From contig JANPLZ010000162.1 of the NCBI GenBank assembly GCA_031422555.1, positions 1 to 17,832 of the forward strand: a DNA stretch of 17,832 nt, written 5' to 3'. Below are positions 1 to 7,242 of this stretch, in pieces. Each line of letters starts with the position of its first letter. Position 1 is the stretch's first letter. The notes under the pieces are model-generated. The model searched no databases. It saw only the letters and a program-made list of their open reading frames with translations, and was not told the DNA's origin. This stretch comes from JANNAT01 sp031422555. Lineage in GTDB: Bacteria > Pseudomonadota > Alphaproteobacteria > Rhodobacterales > Rhodobacteraceae. The translations under genes and the position numbers were made by a program.

Positions 1-456
1 CATCGGCAGAAACGCCACCCGCAACATTTGTGGCACCACGACATAACGAAACGCCTGCAACGATGATAGCCCCAATGACCTTGCGGCGCGGGGTTGTGTT
101 TCAGGAATGGCTTTCAGCGCACCGCGAAAATTCTCTGCCAGATAGCCTGCATTGTTAAACGTGATACCCGCCAGCAGCGCGGTGTAGGGGCTAAGATGGA
201 TGCCGAAATTGCCCAATCCGAAATGTGCCATATAAATCTGAAATAACGCCGGGGTGTTGCGTGCCACTTCGACCCAGACAGTTGCAAACCCACGCAGAAT
301 ACGGTTTCCCGACTGGCGGCATAAAACCAATCCGATGGCACAGATCAACCCGATCGCCATCGACAAAACCGCTATTTCCAGCGTGACCAACGCACCTTCA
401 AGCATTTGCGGCAGTGCTTTGATGGCTTGGTTCCAATGGAACGTATAGTTCAGCAT
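1..456 (-). CDS. Amino-acid ABC transporter permease, HisM/GlnP type (partial, C-terminus off the left edge)
   Basis: The first 152 codons of an inner-membrane permease are present, and the frame stays open to base 1. The start ATG at 454-456 gives MLNYTFHWNQAIKALPQMLE, followed by a hydrophobic span (about residues 23-45). Next comes EVARNTPALFQIYMAHFGLG, the equivalent of the 'E-x-x-R-x-T-P' segment of polar amino-acid permeases. Around residues 105-140 a Y-L-A-E-N-F-R-G-A stretch ends in an R-S-L-G-L turn. This is the EAA loop that docks the ATPase. The family is usually 215-240 residues, so roughly a third is missing. It follows the binding-protein gene in the same direction after 70 bases holding a stem-loop, so it is surely that protein's partner. 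A polar or cyclic amino acid substrate is inferred from family and neighbours only. Confidence 0.88.
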   Translation of the reverse strand, partial: MLNYTFHWNQAIKALPQMLEGALVTLEIAVLSMAIGLICAIGLVLCRQSGNRILRGFATVWVEVARNTPALFQIYMAHFGLGNFGIHLSPYTALLAGITFNNAGYLAENFRGALKAIPETQPRAARSLGLSSLQAFRYVVVPQMLRVAFLPM

Positions 457-483
457 CGCCGTCTCACTTCACGCCAGAAGGTA

Positions 484-513
484 TCGGTGGCACACATAGC
501 CTTGCGCCACCGA
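484..513 (-). repeat. Intercistronic stem-loop between binding-protein and permease genes
   Basis: TCGGTGGC (484-491) and GCCACCGA (506-513) form a perfect 8-bp inverted repeat with a 14-base loop. It starts about 13 bases after the binding-protein stop codon and lies before the permease start. No T-run follows on the minus strand, so it looks more like an mRNA 3'-end stabiliser or weak attenuator than a full terminator. Such elements commonly keep binding-protein mRNA more abundant than permease mRNA. Confidence 0.5.
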
Positions 514-526
514 CGGGATGATCAGA

Positions 527-1336
527 TCAGCGGTATACGCCGTTTACGGTCAAGTTTGGCACTTCGGCGCCGCCAATCCACGTTGTATACAATTCGGCAT
601 AGCGACCGGTGCGCACTTGCTGGTTCACGAACAGGTTCAGATAGTTGATGAAACCATATTCTTCGCGCAGCGTAAACAGCGCCACATAATCGGTATCAAA
701 CGGGGCCAGCCCAACAACGGTGATGCCGGGAAAATTGCCGGTTTTGATGTTGGCTTGCGCCACGGTCGAGGTGGACACCGTCGCATCAATCTGGCCTTGG
801 GTCAGCGCCAAAAAGACGTCAGCCTGTGTTTGATAGGGGCGAAATTCGCCGCTGCCCCATTCTTTGACCTGCGCTTCCAACGCGATGGCCTCATAGGTGC
901 CGGCGGTTGCCCCGACAATTTTGCCCTTCATCGTGTCAAAAGACGTGATGCCCGACTTGTCATTCGCCGTGACCGCCATTTCAAACGCGAAATAAGGAAC
1001 CGACATGCCAACGGTTTTTGCGCGCTCTAACGTATCCGAGGTTGACGCCACCCCCACATCAACGCGGCCCGACATCAGGGCGGGGATCCGTTCCGGAAAG
1101 GGTGTTTCCACGATTTCAGCGGTCACGCCCAGCGCCTTGGCCAGATCGTTGCAATACTCTACGTCAAAGCCGATCGGGTTGTTATCGGCGTCGCGCGATC
1201 CCATGGGGGGAAAATCCAGAACAACAGCACAGCGCAGAACGCCGGACGAGATGATCTCATCCAGCTTGTCGGCATTTGCCGCCGAATTAAAGGCAGTGAC
1301 GGCCAACAGGCCAAAGGCAAAAATGGTGGTTTTCAT
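527..1336 (-). CDS. Periplasmic amino-acid-binding protein of an ABC importer (SBP family 3)
   Basis: This 269-residue protein is full length for bacterial extracellular solute-binding family 3. Residues 1-22 form a Sec signal peptide (K near the start, hydrophobic core, SAANA before the mature Asp). The mature part opens with DEIISSGVLRCAVVLDFPPMG, and GFDVEYCNDLAKALGV is the typical lobe-1 'G-x-D-V/I-x-x-x-x-A' motif. R61- and D-containing segments (VDVGVASTSDTLERAKTV) match the usual ligand-contacting 'D-x-x-x-x-x-x-T-x-x-R' region. The ATG at 1336 is preceded by GGGAG. Transcription runs from the DapA-like gene side into the permease, with a separate candidate promoter in the gap. The ligand cannot be read from sequence. 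The neighbouring deaminase-like gene suggests an imino acid such as hydroxyproline, which is inference. Confidence 0.88.
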   Translation of the reverse strand: MKTTIFAFGLLAVTAFNSAANADKLDEIISSGVLRCAVVLDFPPMGSRDADNNPIGFDVEYCNDLAKALGVTAEIVETPFPERIPALMSGRVDVGVASTSDTLERAKTVGMSVPYFAFEMAVTANDKSGITSFDTMKGKIVGATAGTYEAIALEAQVKEWGSGEFRPYQTQADVFLALTQGQIDATVSTSTVAQANIKTGNFPGITVVGLAPFDTDYVALFTLREEYGFINYLNLFVNQQVRTGRYAELYTTWIGGAEVPNLTVNGVYR

Positions 1337-1377
1337 ATCTTGCTCCCTGAGTTTGGAATCTTGGGTGACGTAGCGTC

Positions 1378-1406
1378 AGTATTCGCTTTCAACCGAGTCA
1401 AATCAA
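1378..1406 (-). promoter_or_regulatory. Candidate sigma-70 promoter of the binding-protein gene
   Basis: On the minus strand, TTGATT (1401-1406) and AATACT (1378-1383) are separated by 17 bases, about 40 bases upstream of the ATG. Each hexamer matches the consensus at four of six positions. About 15 bases further upstream is TTGTATAC (1421-1428, minus strand), which resembles the palindrome in front of the DapA-like gene. The promoter is suggestive only. Confidence 0.35.
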
Positions 1407-1472
1407 TAAAAATACATAGAGTATACAAAATAATTCTAACAAGCTGGCGCTGTCCGGACGGCCAATGCGCGC

Positions 1473-2435
<963 letters not shown>

Positions 2436-2514
2436 TGCGTTCTCCTCATGCGCCTTTTGCTTTTGACGGATCCGCGCAGCACGGAAAATCAGCCGCGAAT
2501 CCTGAGACACCCGC

Positions 2515-2545
2515 AGTATATATCTTGCATACTAATTGTCGACAA
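2515..2545 (-). promoter_or_regulatory. Promoter of the DapA-like gene with palindromic operator over the -35 box
   Basis: On the minus strand, TCGACA (2537-2542) and TATACT (2515-2520) are 16 bases apart, and each matches the sigma-70 consensus at five of six positions. The -35 box lies inside the perfect 10-bp palindrome TTGTCGACAA (2536-2545). A second inverted repeat, AGTAT/ATACT with a 9-base spacer, spans 2515-2533. FCD-type GntR repressors commonly bind short palindromes of the TTGT-N2-ACAA kind, and a gntR gene ends 15 bases upstream. Repression by steric block of RNA polymerase is inferred. Confidence 0.6.
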
Positions 2546-2559
2546 AAATGAGGCCGGCC

Positions 2560-3264
2560 TTACAGCGCGATATTCTGTCTTTGGTCACGAGCGAAAAGCT
2601 GCTGAATTTGGCGGACAATCTGATCGGCATGGCTTTTGGCAAGCCGGTCTGCGGCGTCAATGTCATGGGCTGCGATGGCTGCAATCATCTCTTCATGCTC
2701 ATCCGCATAACGCTGCGGCAACCGGTCGTCGAAGGATTGGTAATACAGCCGCAAGATGCGCCGGCCCTCATCCAGCAATCGGCAAAACAGCGCGGTAAAA
2801 TACGGATTGCGGCCCGCCTCGGCGATGGCTGCATGAAAATCGCGGTTGGTCGCGATCATCGCAAGCGCATCTTGCGCCGCCACAGCCCGTGCAAATTCAA
2901 CCTGATGGGAGCGGATGATCGGCAGATCTTCTGGGCGGTGATGTTCTGCCGCCAGCCGTGTCGTCATGCGATACATCAACGTGATCGCATCAAAGAACGT
3001 GTGCAGATTCAAAAAATCAATGTTCGACACCATCGTCGTCCGATTGGGCAAGGTGTCAATCAACCCCTCCCCCGCCAAGCGCACCAGCGCCTCGCGGATC
3101 GGCGTGCGCGACATCAAAAACCGCTCGGCCAGCTGCACTTCGTCAATCGGGCTGCCCGGTGGCAAGGTCAGATCAAGGATCTCGTCGCGCAAAAGATCAT
3201 AGACCACTTTGACACCCGAACCGCGCCTGCGTTCGGGAATTGGGGCATTCACGATCTTGGTCAT
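2560..3264 (-). CDS. GntR-family transcriptional regulator, FCD (FadR) subfamily
   Basis: This is a 234-residue cytoplasmic DNA-binding protein. Residues about 18-80 form the winged helix-turn-helix, with the classic LPPGSPIDEVQLAERF and SRTPIREALVRLAGEGL signatures. Residues about 90-215 are the helical FCD ligand-binding domain. It carries the NRDFHAAIAEAGRNP segment, whose Asp and His usually belong to its metal/ligand site, and a later ADEHEEMIAAIAAHD helix. The start ATG at 3264 has AGGA about 8 bases upstream. It reads in the same direction as the DapA-like and transporter genes, and the palindrome just downstream of its stop is the likely binding site. In such clusters the pathway substrate or an intermediate usually releases repression. 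The ligand here is not known. Confidence 0.9.
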   Translation of the reverse strand: MTKIVNAPIPERRRGSGVKVVYDLLRDEILDLTLPPGSPIDEVQLAERFLMSRTPIREALVRLAGEGLIDTLPNRTTMVSNIDFLNLHTFFDAITLMYRMTTRLAAEHHRPEDLPIIRSHQVEFARAVAAQDALAMIATNRDFHAAIAEAGRNPYFTALFCRLLDEGRRILRLYYQSFDDRLPQRYADEHEEMIAAIAAHDIDAADRLAKSHADQIVRQIQQLFARDQRQNIAL

Positions 3265-3288
3265 GGAAAAATCCTTTTGTCCAAAACC

Positions 3289-3317
3289 GACCTAGCCTGT
3301 GTGACTTGGGCAATCAA
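3289..3317 (-). promoter_or_regulatory. Weak candidate promoter of the GntR gene
   Basis: On the minus strand, TTGATT (3312-3317) and TAGGTC (3289-3294) are 17 bases apart, 25-53 bases upstream of the gntR start. The -35 matches four and the -10 three of the six consensus positions. The rest of 3265-3403 holds nothing else I can name. Confidence 0.25.
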
Positions 3318-3403
3318 CCTTTTCTGAAAACAGGCGTTGAGCGCGGCGGTCCATATGCCCGACCGGTTGTGCTGCCCGCCCCTGCCCCTGCCAGCGCCCG
3401 GAG

Positions 3404-3631
3404 TTATCCCGGCATCTGACGAAAATGCGCCAAGTCCACATCGGCCATTTTGACCGGATGGCTGTGGTGCGGGCAGGTTCCGTCCGCGGCACGGCAAGGG
3501 TGGGCGGCGGTGGGCAAGACATTGCGCACATGACAGGCCGGGTCGCAGGGTTGTCCGTGCAGCGACCGATCCACCTCGACTTTGGCATCAAGGATCGGGG
3601 TGTTAGGGGGCGGCAAAACCCTTTGGCGCAT
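3404..3631 (-). CDS. Possible small Cys/His-rich protein (75 residues), unrecognised
   Basis: An ATG at 3629-3631 opens a 75-codon frame overlapping the end of the upstream gene by 29 bases. The second half contains C-D-P-A-C (29-33), a Cys at 46 and another at 53 followed by PHHSHP. Four Cys and several His in about 30 residues would suit a small metal-binding knuckle. About 70% of codons end in G or C, similar to real genes here, and the same frame is open far upstream. It could be an independent translationally coupled gene. It could also be the true C-terminus of the upstream protein after a frameshift (natural or sequencing), or chance. No ribosome-binding site stands out. I do not recognise a family. 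Confidence 0.35.
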   Translation of the reverse strand: MRQRVLPPPNTPILDAKVEVDRSLHGQPCDPACHVRNVLPTAAHPCRAADGTCPHHSHPVKMADVDLAHFRQMPG

Positions 3632-4061
3632 CGCGCCTGCGGTTTGGCGGCAAACCCGCCTCTTGCAACAAATCGTCAACCATTGCATCCACATTGGGGC
3701 CTGCCGCCGCAATCTGGCGCCAGATATCGCGCACTGCGGGCGCAATCCGGGGCTCTGATATGGCCCGTGCTGTGTGCATCCAGATCGCAAGGCCATCGCT
3801 GCTGTCATAGGCGCGCTGTTTGCGCAGGGCCGCGATTTTCGTGAGTGCGCCTGCGGCAAAGCGGGTGACAGCCGCCGGTTTCCAATCAGCCATGTCATGC
3901 AGGATCAGCCCATTCGCGGCATGAAAACTGGCCCAAAAGCACGCGGCTGCAGCGTGGCTGTCAACAATATGCAGCTTTGCGCCCGCAAGCCTGTCTGCAA
4001 CGGCCTGCGCCTCATCTATCAGGGCCGTGGTGATCTTTTCTTGCTTCCAGGTGCTGAACAC
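3603..4061 (-). CDS. Conserved-looking hypothetical protein (152 residues)
   Basis: I do not recognise the family. The protein is predicted soluble and mostly alpha-helical. There are amphipathic stretches at KITTALIDEAQAVADRLAGA, then a His/Trp-rich SHAAAACFWASFH segment, an LHDMADWKPAAVTRFAA segment, LTKIAALRKQRAYDSSDGLAIWMHTARA, and a conserved-looking PAVRDIWRQI near residue 115. There is no signal peptide or membrane span. The chosen start is GTG at 4059-4061, with AGGAA a few bases upstream. The open frame continues upstream to 4592, but that part reads as non-coding, being rich in Pro, Ser and Arg, and it overlaps the LysR gene. The gene stands alone between a LysR gene and the possible small Cys-rich ORF, all on the minus strand. 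The start is uncertain; that it is a gene is likely from codon use and composition. Confidence 0.65.
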   Translation of the reverse strand: MFSTWKQEKITTALIDEAQAVADRLAGAKLHIVDSHAAAACFWASFHAANGLILHDMADWKPAAVTRFAAGALTKIAALRKQRAYDSSDGLAIWMHTARAISEPRIAPAVRDIWRQIAAAGPNVDAMVDDLLQEAGLPPNRRRDAPKGFAAP

Positions 4062-4471
4062 GGTGGATTCCTGCGGTGATCTCTTGATCCCAAAGCCGGA
4101 CAGGAAAACCGGCGGTGATGCAAGGCTTGATGCGGTGCCCGCGGGCGCAAACCGACTGCGGCTGCCGCGGTGAAGGCCGGCAAATGGGCCTGCGGTCTGC
4201 ACGCCACAAAAAAACGCCAGCGCCGGGTCTTGCAGTTCTGCACGATCAAATCCTGATCGGCAGCCAAGCGGTGACTTGCCAGCCCCGTCTTGACCGCGTT
4301 TATCCTGTTGGCATGCGCCGGAAGGGCAGCAGCCTTGATGATCTGGTGGTCCGCGCAAGTGCCGGGCAAGTTTGGCGCGCACACGGGCTTGGCGACTTGG
4401 CCGGATGTTTGTGCCATGTGACCCAGTAACCCCCGCGTCGAAGGTTTGCGGGGGAGGTCTTGACGAGAGGG
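4062..4471. other. Stretch without a convincing gene
   Basis: About 410 bases lie between the LysR stop and the hypothetical gene's start. A 132-codon minus-strand frame (4019-4417, ATG start) shows fairly GC-rich third positions for its first two-thirds. It has no good ribosome-binding site, becomes Arg/Pro/Ser rich at its end, and overlaps the downstream gene by 43 bases. It may be a decayed small gene or simply a shadow of high GC content. Plus-strand frames here look like noise. Apart from the hairpin at 4430-4454 I see nothing definite. Confidence 0.3.
4430..4454 (-). terminator. Candidate terminator hairpin after the LysR gene
   Basis: CCCCCGC (4430-4436) pairs with GCGGGGG (4448-4454), giving an all-GC 7-bp stem with an 11-base loop. 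It lies 18 bases past the LysR stop codon. No T-run follows on the minus strand, so it would be an atypical, U-poor terminator. Confidence 0.45.
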
Positions 4472-5350
4472 CTACCGGATCGGCACGCGCCCTTCGAACA
4501 ACGGAGCGGCTTTGCTGACCTCGCTTAGCATGTGATCGCGAAACAGTTGAACCCGCTTTGTGCGGCGCAGATCCCGGTGATACAGCAGCCACAAACCCAA
4601 GTCGTGCTGTTGTTCCGGCGGACGAAAACGCACAAGCGATGGCGCGCTGTCACCCATGAAACATGGAAGATACGCAAGTCCCGCCCCTTCGCGCAGTGCA
4701 GCCACCGTCAACAAAGTATCATCGACATACAGGCTGTGCGGATGCTCTGGGCACGCATCTTTGGTCCACGAAATATGGAAGCCGCAGCATTCGATCCCCA
4801 GCCATTTCTCTTGGGCCAAGCCTGCCAACACATCCGCGCAATAGCCGCGCGCGCCGTAAACCGCTGACGACACCGTCACCAGACGTATGCCGATCAGCGT
4901 ATCCAAGGGCGTATTGGTCAGTCGAATGGCGATGTCCGCATCGCGTTCGGCCAGCCGGAGGAACTTGTTGCTGACTTGGATATGCAATTTGATGTCGGGG
5001 TAAGCCATGCTGAATCGCGCAAAAATCGGCATCAGAATTGTTGACGCCATGTTGTTTATCGCGGTCACCCGAAGTTCGCCTGATGCCCCACCGTCCTTGC
5101 CGCCCAGCGCGCCTTCAAACTCCAGAATCTCGACTTCGATCTTGCTGGCTGAAATCTTCAATTGTTCGCCTGCTTCGGTCAAGGCATAACCCGATGTCTT
5201 GCGTTCAATCAGGCGGGTATTCAGCCGCTCTTCCAAACTGCGCAGCCGCCTTGACACCGTCGAGTGCTGAACCGCCAACCGCTTTGCCGCGCCGCTGATT
5301 GACCCCTCACGCGCGATGGTCAGAAATATTTTCAGATCATCCCACTGCAT
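4472..5350 (-). CDS. LysR-family transcriptional regulator
   Basis: This is a 292-residue protein of usual LysR length. Residues 1-60 form the N-terminal helix-turn-helix: DDLKIFLTIAREGSISGAAK, then QHSTVSRRLRSLEERLNTRL. Residues about 88-290 form the LysR substrate-binding domain, starting at GELRVTAINNMASTILMPIF. The open frame reaches 5416. The inner ATG at 5350 is preferred because it starts with the canonical MQWDDLKIF, has GAAAGG upstream, and leaves the palindrome at 5369-5380 outside the coding region. It is divergent from the methyltransferase gene across 118 bases, the normal LysR arrangement with its target. It probably controls itself and the methyltransferase gene. The inducer is unknown. 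Confidence 0.9.
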   Translation of the reverse strand: MQWDDLKIFLTIAREGSISGAAKRLAVQHSTVSRRLRSLEERLNTRLIERKTSGYALTEAGEQLKISASKIEVEILEFEGALGGKDGGASGELRVTAINNMASTILMPIFARFSMAYPDIKLHIQVSNKFLRLAERDADIAIRLTNTPLDTLIGIRLVTVSSAVYGARGYCADVLAGLAQEKWLGIECCGFHISWTKDACPEHPHSLYVDDTLLTVAALREGAGLAYLPCFMGDSAPSLVRFRPPEQQHDLGLWLLYHRDLRRTKRVQLFRDHMLSEVSKAAPLFEGRVPIR

Positions 5351-5368
5351 CTGCTGAACCTTTCGATG

Positions 5369-5380
5369 TGCAAATTTGCA
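5369..5380. promoter_or_regulatory. Palindrome TGCAAATTTGCA in the lysR/methyltransferase divergent region
   Basis: This is a perfect 12-bp palindrome 18 bases upstream of the LysR start and about 88 bases upstream of the methyltransferase start. LysR-type sites are typically interrupted AT-rich dyads near T-N11-A. This one is T-N10-A and placed as an autoregulatory site would be. Binding is inferred. Confidence 0.45.
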
Positions 5381-5468
5381 AAAGCCAAGCCGGTTTATGG
5401 CGAATTGACCGAACATTGGGCGTCAGTCAGCCTTGGTTCAATAAAAATCGACAATCAGGGAGACTACG

Positions 5469-6335
5469 ATGACAACCGTTCAAAAGACTTTTGACCCGAT
5501 CGCATACAAGCAGACCACCCGGACGCAATGGGATGGCGCGGCTGCAGCGTGGAACCGCTGGTCACCCCTTCTGACGCGCTGGCTTGGTCCGGTGACCGAA
5601 ACCATGTTCGACATGACCGGAGTACAAAAGGGCAGCCGGGTGTTGGACGTGGCCGCAGGCGCGGGCGAGCAGACCCTGTCAGCCGCCCGCCGCGTCGGAC
5701 CTTCAGGATATGTTCTGGCCACAGATATATCACCGGGCATTCTGGACTATGCTGCAACCAATGCAAGGTTGGCCGGGTTCAACAATGTCGAAACCATGGT
5801 CAAGGACGGTGAAGCGCTGAACGAAATCAAGCGTGCGCCGTTTGACGCGGTCATCTCACGGGTTGGACTGATCTATTTTCCAGATCAGCAAAAGGCGCTT
5901 GCAGGTATGCATGACCAGTTGCGTGAAGGCGGCAAAGTTGGGGCGATAACTTACGCAAGTGCCGATCTGAACGGCTTCTTTTCAATACCCGTCGGTATCA
6001 TTCGCCGCCGCGCGGCCTTGCCTGCGCCCTTGCCGGGGCAACCCGGTCCTTTCAGCCTTGGCGATCCCCAAGTGCTTGCCAAGCGCCTGACCGACGCCGG
6101 GTTCAAAGACGTGCAGGTGGAACGGGTCAACGCCCCGGTCCGGCTGAACTCGGCGCTGGAATGTCTGCAATTCGAGCAAGAATCCTTTGGCGCCCTGCAT
6201 CAGATGCTGGGTGGATTGTCGGAACAAGACCAAGATGATGCCTGGGCCGAAATCGAAGATGCACTTGGCGCGTTTGAAAGCGCGGGACGGTTCGAGGGGC
6301 CCTGCCAGATGCTTGTCGCCGCTGGCACAAAGTGA
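5469..6335 (+). CDS. Class I SAM-dependent methyltransferase (UbiE/COQ5-like fold)
   Basis: This is a 288-residue cytoplasmic enzyme. Motif I, the SAM-binding loop, is VLDVAAGAGEQT (58-69). The acidic residue that holds the SAM ribose follows in VLATDISPG, and motif II/post-I-like VKDGEALN and PFDAVISRVGLIYFPD follow in order. The central domain matches the Methyltransf_11/25 type, and the C-terminal 90 residues resemble a substrate lid. The N-terminal WDGAAAAWNRWSPLLTRWLG segment is common in small-molecule methyltransferases of this group. GGGAG sits ahead of the ATG at 5469. It is transcribed alone, divergent from the LysR gene and convergent with the inositol transporter ATPase. The methyl acceptor cannot be deduced. 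The absence of other quinone genes argues against a ubiquinone-biosynthesis role. Confidence 0.85.
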   Translation: MTTVQKTFDPIAYKQTTRTQWDGAAAAWNRWSPLLTRWLGPVTETMFDMTGVQKGSRVLDVAAGAGEQTLSAARRVGPSGYVLATDISPGILDYAATNARLAGFNNVETMVKDGEALNEIKRAPFDAVISRVGLIYFPDQQKALAGMHDQLREGGKVGAITYASADLNGFFSIPVGIIRRRAALPAPLPGQPGPFSLGDPQVLAKRLTDAGFKDVQVERVNAPVRLNSALECLQFEQESFGALHQMLGGLSEQDQDDAWAEIEDALGAFESAGRFEGPCQMLVAAGTK

Positions 6336-6379
6336 ATTGCGCGAGGATTTAGCCGCCTTGCCCGCCAATCCCGGGGCAA

Positions 6380-6404
6380 CGCGGCCAATAGGGGGACGGC
6401 CGCG
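6380..6404. terminator. Candidate bidirectional terminator hairpin
   Basis: CGCGGCC (6380-6386) pairs with GGCCGCG (6398-6404) around an 11-base loop, in the 114-base gap between two convergent genes. It lies 45 bases after the methyltransferase stop and 46 bases after the ATPase stop. There is no strong T-run on either side. Confidence 0.4.
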
Positions 6405-6449
6405 CAAAATGTAACCGCATGGCATCTGCAGGCCGGCAAACCTGTCAGC

Positions 6450-7241
6450 TTAGACAGTTCCGCCAAGGCTGCCTTCCAATTCCACCAACTCTTGTCCACC
6501 GGCCATCAGGTCTTGCAACTGTTCGGGCGCGATTTCGCCCCGCAACGCCGTGCCCATGGTCTTGCCGCGGTTCAAGACAGTGAACCTGTCGCCCACCGCC
6601 ATCGCATGGCGCACATTGTGGGTAATTAAAACAACGCCGATCCCCTGCTTTCGGACCTTGTTGATGGTGGCCAACACGTTTGCGGTTTGGCGCACCCCCA
6701 GCGCCGACGTGGGCTCATCAAGGATCAGCACTTTTGCGCCAAAGTAAACCGCGCGGGCAATTGCAACGGTCTGCCGTTCGCCCCCGGACAAGGTGCCGAC
6801 AGCCTGATCTGGGCCGCGCAGATTGATGCCCATTTTGCGCATTTCGTCCATGGTCACCGAGTTGGCGAAATCGTGGTCGAAGAATTTCATCGGACCAACC
6901 TTACGAAGCGGCTCGTTGCCCATGAAAAAATTCCGGGCAACCGACATCAAGGGAATCATCGCAAGGTGCTGGTGGACCGTGGCGATGCCCGCCGCAATCG
7001 CATCGCGCGGATCGCCAAATTGCATCGGGCGCCCTTCAAACAAGATCTCGCCCCGCGTTGGTTTGTAAACGCCGGACATGGTCTTGATGAACGTCGATTT
7101 CCCGGCACCATTGTCACCCAAAAGGCAATGGCATTCACCGGGAAACAGATCAATCGACACACCGGCCAAGGCAATCACCGCCCCGAAATGTTTCTCGATG
7201 TCCTTCATCTGCAGAAGGGGGGAGTTGGTGTTGGTCGTCAT
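6450..7241 (-). CDS. ABC transporter ATPase, single-domain CUT2 type (probable inositol/sugar importer)
   Basis: This 263-residue ATPase powers the importer encoded just upstream. Walker A is GDNGAGKST (42-50), the Q-loop lies at about VHQHLAM (89-95), the signature is LSGGERQ (151-157), Walker B is VLILDEPTSA (171-180), and the H-loop is ITHN with H208. Most CUT2 importers (RbsA, XylG) carry two fused ATPase domains of about 500 residues. This is the single-domain form also seen in the alphaproteobacterial fructose importer FrcA and comparable systems, so two copies would assemble. Its ATG is one base after the permease stop, with GGAG ahead, so the two are translationally coupled. The inositol substrate is inferred from the locus. 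Confidence 0.9.
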   Translation of the reverse strand: MTTNTNSPLLQMKDIEKHFGAVIALAGVSIDLFPGECHCLLGDNGAGKSTFIKTMSGVYKPTRGEILFEGRPMQFGDPRDAIAAGIATVHQHLAMIPLMSVARNFFMGNEPLRKVGPMKFFDHDFANSVTMDEMRKMGINLRGPDQAVGTLSGGERQTVAIARAVYFGAKVLILDEPTSALGVRQTANVLATINKVRKQGIGVVLITHNVRHAMAVGDRFTVLNRGKTMGTALRGEIAPEQLQDLMAGGQELVELEGSLGGTV

Positions 7242-7242
7242 C

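Noticed and set aside
527..1030. Plus-strand frame over the amino-acid-binding-protein gene
   Set aside because: Shadow of a gene with a signal peptide and full family-3 binding-protein motifs.
3603..4592. Full 329-codon minus-strand frame as one protein
   Set aside because: The first about 177 codons are Pro/Ser/Arg-rich, lack family character and overlap the LysR gene; only the part from about 4061 reads as protein.
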